From Tepidicaulis sp002389665 (GTDB lineage: Bacteria > Pseudomonadota > Alphaproteobacteria > Parvibaculales > Parvibaculaceae): 64,000 nt of DNA. The translations under genes and the position numbers were made by a program. Positions 58,663 to 64,000 of the stretch are shown here, one piece after another (position 1 is the stretch's first letter; each line of letters opens with the position of its first letter). The DNA is taken from assembly GCF_965222285.1 (NCBI RefSeq), contig NZ_OZ244942.1, positions 3,286,001 through 3,350,000 on the forward strand. Direction: 5' to 3'. The notes below the pieces were generated by a model. The model was not told where the DNA came from. It made no database searches and was given only the letters and a program-made list of their open reading frames with translations.

Positions 58663-59315
58663 CCCCTGCTCGAACGAAGCAGATTGGAGGGGCGCGGCAG
58701 GAAAGCAGGAACCGCACTGGCATAGCGGCGGTATTGGTCACCGAAGGCCGCTTCCACTTCGCGCTCTTCCGTCCTTGCGAGCCGCCAATACATGACCAGC
58801 AACACTGGCAGCATAAGGCCCGTCACGAGAGTGGGCCACTGCAGGAAAAAACCGATCATGATCAGCGCGAAACCGACATACTGCGGATGCCGCATGCGGG
58901 CATAAGGGCCGGTCGTCGCGAGAATTCCCACCTTCTGCGCCTCGTGCAGCACCCGCCAGGCTGCGGCGATCAACATGAAGCCGCCGCCAATGAAGACGTA
59001 GCTCAGCAGATGGAACGGGCTGAAATGCGGATTCATCGACCAGCCGAACAGGGCTGGCCAAAGGTGGCCTGCATCGTGCGAGAGCGGATCGAAAGCCGGA
59101 ACGGTGCTGCCGACCCAGCCTGCCAGCAGGTAGAGTGTCAGCGGGAAACCGTACATCTCGGCGAACAGGGCAACGATGAAGGCCGAAAAGGCCCCGAGCG
59201 AGCGCCAGTCGCGCGTCGTGTTCGGCTTGAAGAAGCTGAATGCGAACAGGATGAAGATGCCCGCGTTCAAGGCGGCCAGAAACCACAGGCCATAGGCGGG
59301 AACATCACCGTTCAT
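58659..59315 (-). CDS. Isoprenylcysteine/phospholipid methyltransferase-like membrane protein
   Basis: The protein has 218 residues and five or six membrane segments. The C-terminal catalytic region carries GPYARMRHPQYVGFALIMIG and, further on, RTEEREVEAAFGDQYRRYA, the SAM-binding pattern (RHPxY and EExxL/F) of the ICMT/PEMT superfamily. ATG 59315 overlaps the DUF2933 gene by 11 bases. Members of this type are often found beside DUF2933 and copper ATPase genes in Proteobacteria. The methylated target is unknown; a lipid or a small thiol is possible. It is transcribed as part of the copper-related operon. Confidence 0.82.
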   Translation of the reverse strand: MNGDVPAYGLWFLAALNAGIFILFAFSFFKPNTTRDWRSLGAFSAFIVALFAEMYGFPLTLYLLAGWVGSTVPAFDPLSHDAGHLWPALFGWSMNPHFSPFHLLSYVFIGGGFMLIAAAWRVLHEAQKVGILATTGPYARMRHPQYVGFALIMIGFFLQWPTLVTGLMLPVLLVMYWRLARTEEREVEAAFGDQYRRYASAVPAFLPRPSNLLRSSRG

Positions 59316-59553
59316 CGCTGCCACCGCCGTGGCCACCGTGGCCTCGATGCATGAAGAAATGCATGCCGCCGCAGACCAGCAGGAACAGAAGCGGCCAGGC
59401 TCCCAGAAGGTGAACCCTGTGCTCGAAAACAAGAAAGGCGCCGGCAACGGCGAGAAACACGCAGACCGCGAGACCGGCCGGAGTTTTCAGAAACGGCTGG
59501 CGCCGATCTTCGTCTGCCTTTGGCTCGGCGGATGAGTGATCGTGATGGGTCAT
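59305..59553 (-). CDS. DUF2933 family small membrane protein
   Basis: The protein has 82 residues from ATG 59553, which overlaps the stop codon of a 38-residue gene in ATGA. A charged, His-containing N-terminus (MTHHDHSSAEPKADEDRR) is followed by two hydrophobic segments (GLAVCVFLAVAGAFLVFEHR and LLGAWPLLFLLVCGGMHFFM), and the protein ends in a His/Gly tail (HRGHGGHGGGSDE). The HFFMHRGHGGHG ending is typical of DUF2933, a family of copper-associated loci. His-rich ends on either side of the membrane suggest metal binding. The function is unproven. It overlaps the methyltransferase-like gene by 11 bases. Confidence 0.82.
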   Translation of the reverse strand: MTHHDHSSAEPKADEDRRQPFLKTPAGLAVCVFLAVAGAFLVFEHRVHLLGAWPLLFLLVCGGMHFFMHRGHGGHGGGSDER

Positions 59554-59666
59554 GACCCTGCGCCCTCGTAACGGGGGCACTTTGAAAACAGCAGCGAAGA
59601 AGCCGCGCCGATCATGCCTGCGGCGGCAGTCGATGCCAGAAACTGGCGATATGATGGATGGTTCAT
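59550..59666 (-). CDS. 38-residue membrane peptide upstream of DUF2933
   Basis: This is a short gene, ATG 59666 to TGA 59550. The peptide reads MNHPSYRQFLASTAAAGMIG and then AASSLLFSKCPRYEGAGS: one hydrophobic segment (FLASTAAAGMIGAASSLLF) and one Cys near the end. Its stop codon overlaps the DUF2933 start in ATGA, which suggests coupled translation and supports it being real. GAGAG about ten bases upstream can serve as ribosome-binding site. Its function is unknown; single-span peptides of this size often bind or regulate a membrane partner, here possibly DUF2933 or the methyltransferase-like protein. Confidence 0.5.
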   Translation of the reverse strand: MNHPSYRQFLASTAAAGMIGAASSLLFSKCPRYEGAGS

Positions 59667-59750
59667 GACGAAACTCTCTCGGGAACGTTGCAGGGCCGGA
59701 CCGGCGGGACCGGTCGGAGCAGCCCGACACGCCGGGAGAGGCGCGCGGGC

Positions 59751-60152
59751 TCAGCCGTTCGCGGAGAGACTCGGAGGTCGCAAACCGGGCGACGGCGCGC
59801 GGCCGGGATGAACTTCGTCGGTAAGGCGTGCTACAACTTCAACGACCATCGCCATGCTCGTGCCTCCCGCCGAGACCGGCGGGACGAAATAGGAACAGAC
59901 GCTGCCAGTGCAACAGGTTGGACCGTGGGCTTCTTGGGCATCGCCACAATCCGGTTCCGCAGTCACGGCCTGATCAATGGACGCAACATCAAGCGAAAGC
60001 GATGTTGCCGACGCGGCATGGTCGCCCATCGAAACATGGGCAAGACCTGGCGTTGAAAAGGCAAGTACCAGCAGCAGCGCCAGCCAATGCTTCAGGCCCC
60101 GTGTCAAACGATACGGATCCTTTCTGCACTGCCAAGTAATTGCCTGCGACAT
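59751..60152 (-). CDS. Small exported Cys/His protein heading the copper-energy operon
   Basis: The protein has 133 residues from ATG 60152. The N-terminus is basic and contains a hydrophobic signal (HWLALLLVLAFSTPGLAHV, residues 22-40). The mature part has Met/His (SMGDH) and a Cys cluster (PDCGDAQEAHGPTCCTGSVC, about residues 72-91). This is the fourth small exported Cys protein that heads a metal operon in this window. The family is not recognised with certainty. It is the first gene after an FNR/Anr-like site and leads toward the copper ATPase and the energy genes. Confidence 0.6.
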   Translation of the reverse strand: MSQAITWQCRKDPYRLTRGLKHWLALLLVLAFSTPGLAHVSMGDHAASATSLSLDVASIDQAVTAEPDCGDAQEAHGPTCCTGSVCSYFVPPVSAGGTSMAMVVEVVARLTDEVHPGRAPSPGLRPPSLSANG

Positions 60153-60220
60153 GGTATTTCTTGCCTCGTCCACCGGACTTTCTGCGACCCTCCATGTAGG
60201 ATGGCGTCGCAACGTCCGCT

Positions 60221-60234
60221 CTGATCTGGATCAA
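60221..60234. promoter_or_regulatory. FNR/Anr-type binding site in the divergent promoter
   Basis: CTGAT-CTGG-ATCAA matches the consensus TTGAT-N4-ATCAA at nine of ten positions. It lies between the divergent genes starting at 60152 and 60312, about 75-85 bases from each start codon, a place from which a class II activator could serve either or both promoters under low oxygen. Confidence 0.6.
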
Positions 60235-60311
60235 TTTGGCAATGATAGCAAGGATTACTCTCGAATGAAACTGCAAGCTCCATTCATCGGGCGAAACTTG
60301 GCGCATGAGCA

Positions 60312-61190
60312 ATGACGATCGGCGCCGCCCTCCGCCTTCTGGTGGTCATGGTGCTTTGGGCCGCATGCTTTCCCCTCATCACCATTGGCCTGGACCTTGC
60401 GCCGCATCTTGCCTTTGCGGCCCTGCGCGCTGCGTTGGCAGGCGTTTGCCTGATTGCACTCGGAGCCCTCTGCCATCGTCCGGTGCCTGTCGGCGCGCGG
60501 CCCTGGTTTCTGATCGTCGTGGTCGGGCTGGGGGCGACAAGCATGGGTTTCTTCGGCATGTTCCATGCGGCCGAGTTCGTTTCGCCGGGACTCGCGACCG
60601 TCATCGCGAACGTGCAGCCGATCGTCGCCGCGGTTCTCGCGTATGTTTTCCTGGAGGAACGTCTCAAGGCGACTGGAAGGACCGGGCTGGCGGTCGGCTT
60701 GGCCGGCATCGCGGTGGTCGCGTGGCCGGGCCTCGCCGGAGACGACGCCCGAGGCTACTCCCAAGGCATCGCCTATGTCTTGCTTGCCGCCACCGGTGTT
60801 TCCATCGGCAATGTCGCCATCAAGCGCCTCACCGGCCAGGCCGACCCGATCATGGCGATGGGTTTCCAGTTGCTCATCGGTGCGGCGCCCTTGGCTCTGC
60901 TGTCCATGCTGACGGAAGACATCTCGGTGCTGACGTGGTCGAAGGAATTCGTCCTCGTCCTCGTTTCCCTTGCGGTCCTCGGATCATCGCTCGCGTTCTG
61001 GCTCTGGTTCGTGGCGCTGGAGCGAGTCGAGCTCAGTCGGGCGAATGCCTTCACGTTTCTGGTGCCAATCTTCGGGCTCATTATCGGCGCGGCCTTTTTC
61101 GGTGAGCGGCTGGAGGCAGTCCAGATTTTCGGTGTCGTCCTGGTGCTGAGCGGCATCTTCCTGGTGCAGCGGAGCGCCGCTTCATCCTGA
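60312..61190 (+). CDS. EamA-family (DMT) transporter
   Basis: The protein has 292 residues and ten predicted membrane segments, arranged as two EamA repeats of five. The first repeat opens with LVVMVLWAACFPLITIGLDL and includes VIANVQPIVAAVLAYVFLEE, the strongly conserved end of the repeat. The second closes with TFLVPIFGLIIGAAFFGERL. EamA transporters export amino acids or other small metabolites, or import nucleotide-related compounds; the substrate cannot be read from the sequence. It is divergent from the copper-energy operon and shares its FNR-like site. The gap to the GAPDH gene is 185 bases with no visible feature. Confidence 0.88.
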   Translation: MTIGAALRLLVVMVLWAACFPLITIGLDLAPHLAFAALRAALAGVCLIALGALCHRPVPVGARPWFLIVVVGLGATSMGFFGMFHAAEFVSPGLATVIANVQPIVAAVLAYVFLEERLKATGRTGLAVGLAGIAVVAWPGLAGDDARGYSQGIAYVLLAATGVSIGNVAIKRLTGQADPIMAMGFQLLIGAAPLALLSMLTEDISVLTWSKEFVLVLVSLAVLGSSLAFWLWFVALERVELSRANAFTFLVPIFGLIIGAAFFGERLEAVQIFGVVLVLSGIFLVQRSAASS

Positions 61191-61375
61191 CGGCGCCAAC
61201 GGAAACGAGGATGGCATTGGACAGGCCATGATAAGGTGGACACCGTTCAAAGAAATTCGCCAAGCCGGGTGGTTCGGGGGCAGTAACTGAGCCGCATTTG
61301 TGGAATACTTGGCAGTATTTCGACAGCAGCCAGCGGCACATCACGGACGTGCGCTACCAACGCGAGGAGAAGCCG

Positions 61376-62431
61376 ATGACCCCAGCGAAAAAGATCCGCG
61401 TCGCCGTCAACGGCTACGGCGTGATCGGAAAGCGTGTCGCCGACGCCGTTGCCGTGCAGGACGATATGGAGCTGGCCGGGGTTGCGGATATCAGCGCCGA
61501 CTGGCGGCCACGCATGGCGACGCAGAAGGGTTACCGCCTTTTCGCAGCCACCGGTGACCATGCAGAGGCGATGCGGAACGCCGGTCTCGATGTCGCCGGG
61601 AACCTCGATGATCTGCTTGAGGCGAGTGATCTGGTGGTCGACTGCACGCCGAAGCGGATCGCGGCGGTGAACGTCGACATCTATCGACAAAGGGGCATCA
61701 AGTTCATCGTCCAGGGTGGCGAGAAGCACGATGTGACCGGACACTCCTTCGTTGCGGAATCCACCTATGCGAGTGCGCTGAACCGGGACAGCACGCGCGT
61801 CGTCTCCTGCAACACCACCTCGATCGTGAGAACCCTTACGGCATTGAAGCAGGCAGGCCTGCTGCGTCGCGCGCGCGGGACGCTGCTGCGCCGGGCGACG
61901 GACCCTTGGGAAAGTCACCTCGGCGGGATCATGAACACGCTCGTCCCCGAGCCCGAGATTCCCAGCCATCAGGGGCCGGATGCGCAGAGCGTCGACCCCG
62001 ACCTCGATGTCGTCACGATGGCGGTCAAGGTGCCGGAGACCCTGGCTCATCTGCACTACTGGTCGGTGCAGTTGACCCGGCCGGCTTCCAGGGAAGAGGT
62101 GCTCGACGCCTTTGCCGCATCGTCTCGGATTGCCCTGATCCGCATGGATGCCGGGTTGACGGCCCTCAACGCGGTCAAGGAACTCATGGCCGACCTCGGC
62201 CGGCCACATGACAACCTCTACGAAGTCGCGCTTTGGTCGGACATGCTGAAGGTCCAGGGGGACGAACTGTTCTACGCCTACATGGTGGACAACCAGGCCA
62301 TCGTCATTCCAGAGACGATCGACGCGATCCGGGCACTGTGCGGAGTGATCGCGAGCGCCGAAGACTCCATCGCAAGGACGGATGCGGCACTCGGGATCGG
62401 CCTGCTGACCGAAACACTGAGGCAACGATGA
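61376..62431 (+). CDS. Type II (archaeal-type) glyceraldehyde-3-phosphate dehydrogenase
   Basis: The enzyme has 351 residues from ATG 61376 (GAGGAGAAGCC upstream). It oxidises glyceraldehyde 3-phosphate with NAD(P) and phosphate to 1,3-bisphosphoglycerate. The Rossmann opening VAVNGYGVIGKRVADAV and the active-site SCNTTSIVRTL, with its catalytic Cys near residue 141, are those of archaeal GAPDH and not of the bacterial form (SCTTNC). HLGGIMNTLVPEPEIPSHQG and WSVQL fit the archaeal family too. It can use the glyceraldehyde 3-phosphate made by phosphoketolase. Horizontal transfer is likely but not proven. Confidence 0.9.
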   Translation: MTPAKKIRVAVNGYGVIGKRVADAVAVQDDMELAGVADISADWRPRMATQKGYRLFAATGDHAEAMRNAGLDVAGNLDDLLEASDLVVDCTPKRIAAVNVDIYRQRGIKFIVQGGEKHDVTGHSFVAESTYASALNRDSTRVVSCNTTSIVRTLTALKQAGLLRRARGTLLRRATDPWESHLGGIMNTLVPEPEIPSHQGPDAQSVDPDLDVVTMAVKVPETLAHLHYWSVQLTRPASREEVLDAFAASSRIALIRMDAGLTALNAVKELMADLGRPHDNLYEVALWSDMLKVQGDELFYAYMVDNQAIVIPETIDAIRALCGVIASAEDSIARTDAALGIGLLTETLRQR

Positions 62432-62504
62432 TTCCAAGACTTTTCGATGCCCGCATCGGGCCTGACGCGCGTCCGGCCTCGGGACAGCCAGGGCTTTGGG
62501 GGCG

Positions 62505-63782
62505 ATGAGCGATCCAGGCCCCACGTCCACGGGCCCAGTTCAGACCCTCTCGGAGCGGCTGAACCAGAATTGCTTCTGCATCACCCTCGACCGTCGGTCG
62601 CTCTGCGAGGCGCTTGAGCGCGAGGCTGGCGACCCGGAGTTCTGCGAGACCTTCATCCTACCCAAGGCGCATTTGTTCTCGAATGTGCCAGTGTTCCTCG
62701 CGGCCAGCCAGGTGGCCGAGATGCAGGAGGTGGTCGCAGCGATCGAGGCGACCGCGCGGCTCGCCGCATACAAGGCCGCCGTCCTCTCTTGGGCGCCGGA
62801 AATCTCGCAAGAGGATCATGGCCCTGTTGGCGCGTTGATGGGTTACGATTTCCATCTAGGCGAAGACGGGCCCCGGCTCATCGAGATCAATACCAACGCC
62901 GGCGGGGCATTCCTCAACGCCCTTCTTGCAAGGGCGCAGCGCGCTTGCTGTGCCGAAATGGACATGCCCTTGAAGCCGCACGCCTTCGAGGATGTGGCAT
63001 TTCGCATGTTCCAGGACGAATGGAAGCGCCAGCGGGGAAGCGGTTCCGCAGGCCGAATTGCCATCGTCGACGACAGGCCGGAGGAACAGTATCTCTATCC
63101 CGAGTTCGTCCTTGTGCGGCAGGCGATGGCCGCACGCGGCGTCGATGCCGTTATCGCGGACGCCAGCCATCTTCGCCATGAAGCCGGTCGGCTCAGCGTC
63201 GAGGGGAAGCCGATCGACCTCGTCTACAACAGGGTCACCGACTTCGCGTTCGATCAGCCGGAACACAGGGCGCTAAGAGATGCCTACCGGGAGGGCGCGG
63301 TGGTCGTGACGCCAAATCCGCACAACCACGCCCTTCTCGCCGACAAGCGCGCCCTTTCGCTGCTCTCGGATCCGGCAACGCTGCGGGCCTGGGGGTTGGC
63401 CCCAACACTTCTTGCGTGGCTCGAAGCCGTCCCGCGCACCGTCCTTGTCACTCCCGAAAATGCCGATGAATTGTGGAGATCGCGCAAGAGCCTGTTCTTC
63501 AAGCCGACAGGCGGACATGGCGGCAAGGCGGTGTACCGCGGCGACAAGGTGACGAAAGGCGTCTGGTCGGACATCGCGCATGGCGGCTACGTCGCCCAGA
63601 CCCTGGTCAAGCCGAGCGAGCGCATGATCCGGATCGACGACGCAATCGAGGCGCGCAAGATGGACGTGCGGCTCTATACATATGACGCGCAGGTGCTTCT
63701 GGTGGCCGTCCGCCTCTATCAGGGCCAGACTACCAATTTCAGGACGCCGGGGGGCGGCTTTGCCCCGGTCTTTGTGATCTGA
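62505..63782 (+). CDS. ATP-grasp-like protein of unknown function
   Basis: The protein has 425 residues from ATG 62505 (GGGGGC upstream); an ATG at 62496 adds three residues. Two blocks recall ATP-grasp ligases: RLIEINTNAGGAFLNALL near residue 125, resembling the acidic metal-binding strand, and SLFFKPTGGHGGKAVYRGDK near residue 330, resembling the glycine-rich lid with its Lys. IAIVDDRPEEQYLYPEFVLV and VYNRVTDFAF also recall glutathione-synthase-like folds. The order of the blocks suggests a permuted or duplicated arrangement. No substrate can be named. It lies between type II GAPDH and an alcohol dehydrogenase. Confidence 0.6.
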   Translation: MSDPGPTSTGPVQTLSERLNQNCFCITLDRRSLCEALEREAGDPEFCETFILPKAHLFSNVPVFLAASQVAEMQEVVAAIEATARLAAYKAAVLSWAPEISQEDHGPVGALMGYDFHLGEDGPRLIEINTNAGGAFLNALLARAQRACCAEMDMPLKPHAFEDVAFRMFQDEWKRQRGSGSAGRIAIVDDRPEEQYLYPEFVLVRQAMAARGVDAVIADASHLRHEAGRLSVEGKPIDLVYNRVTDFAFDQPEHRALRDAYREGAVVVTPNPHNHALLADKRALSLLSDPATLRAWGLAPTLLAWLEAVPRTVLVTPENADELWRSRKSLFFKPTGGHGGKAVYRGDKVTKGVWSDIAHGGYVAQTLVKPSERMIRIDDAIEARKMDVRLYTYDAQVLLVAVRLYQGQTTNFRTPGGGFAPVFVI

Positions 63783-63826
63783 TTGCCAAGGCATGACCGG
63801 CGGCCCCAAACAAGTGGAGGCTAACG

Positions 63827-64000
63827 ATGACCCGGAAGATGAAGATGACCATTTTCGTGGAGCCCGGCCGCATCGCGCTGGATGAAAAGCCGATCCCCGA
63901 TGTCGGCCCGCTCGAAACGCTCGTGCGCGTCACCACCACCACCACGATCTGTGGCACGGACGTGCACATCATGAAGGGGGAGTATCCGGTCGCGAAGGGG
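63827..64000 (+). CDS. Zinc-dependent alcohol dehydrogenase, 5' part
   Basis: Only the first 58 codons are in the window; the gene runs past the right edge. ATG 63827 follows GTGGAGG. The N-terminal GroES-like domain is recognisable: VTTTTICGTDVHIMKGEYPV contains the catalytic zinc Cys and the Asp-x-His-x-x-x-G-x-Y pattern of medium-chain dehydrogenases. The family oxidises alcohols or reduces aldehydes with NAD(P). Beside acetate kinase, phosphoketolase and GAPDH it could dispose of NADH by reducing an aldehyde under low oxygen. Without the rest of the protein its type (alcohol, threonine or sorbitol dehydrogenase) is open. Confidence 0.85.
   Translation, partial: MTRKMKMTIFVEPGRIALDEKPIPDVGPLETLVRVTTTTTICGTDVHIMKGEYPVAKG

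Overview
The window looks like the chromosome of an alphaproteobacterium. GC content is high, and the left 14 kb carries a typical set of core genes (TrmH-family methyltransferase, IalB-like protein, rlmN, MOSC, DUF3422, argG, ppa, folD, DUF167, yggT, tRNA-Ala). The gene set would fit Parvibaculaceae or related Hyphomicrobiales, but the genus cannot be fixed from sequence reading alone.

Layout. (1) 1-14.6 kb: core chromosome, opening with two tandem secreted repeat proteins and ending at tRNA-Ala(CGC). (2) 14.6-16.9 kb, directly downstream of the tRNA: a RepC-like replication initiator, a translationally coupled winged-helix-type protein, a nested inverted repeat that could be an origin, and a small conserved plasmid-type protein. 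This suggests an integrated plasmid or element whose far end is not visible. (3) 17.0-46.0 kb: a metal-resistance island bracketed by two almost identical 2,497-bp IS21-family elements in direct orientation. Between them lie an ISPpu12-like ISL3 element carrying lspA, a CzcD-like exporter and merR; a czcICBA-type operon; a cusCBA-type operon pointing toward it; an APC permease; an acyltransferase; a CsoR-family repressor with a candidate operator; and a DUF2231-copA-copB copper operon. (4) 46.1-60.2 kb, all on the minus strand: copper-handling genes (small exported proteins, DUF2933, a Met-rich protein, a CPH-type P-type ATPase) run into an energy-metabolism block made of acetate kinase, phosphoketolase, PRPP synthetase, a beta-CASP nuclease and an AMP-phosphorylase-type enzyme. 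(5) 60.3-64.0 kb, plus strand: an EamA transporter, an archaeal-type (type II) GAPDH, an ATP-grasp-like protein and the start of a zinc alcohol dehydrogenase.

How the genes could work together. Zones 3 and 4 supply three layers of Cu/Zn/Cd/Co defence: inner-membrane export (CDF, CopB-type ATPase), trans-envelope export (two RND systems), and periplasmic oxidation and binding (CopA, CopB, Met-rich and Cys/His-rich small proteins). Zones 4 and 5 together resemble a salvage route in which RNA or AMP ribose is released as ribose phosphates, split by phosphoketolase to acetyl phosphate and glyceraldehyde 3-phosphate, and turned into ATP by acetate kinase. An FNR/Anr-like site (60221-60234) sits in the divergent promoter between the two blocks, which would link the module to oxygen limitation. 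This pathway is the most interesting candidate system in the window and is an inference from gene content.

Starts were chosen from ribosome-binding sites, overlaps and family length. Family assignments come from visible motifs; no database search was possible.
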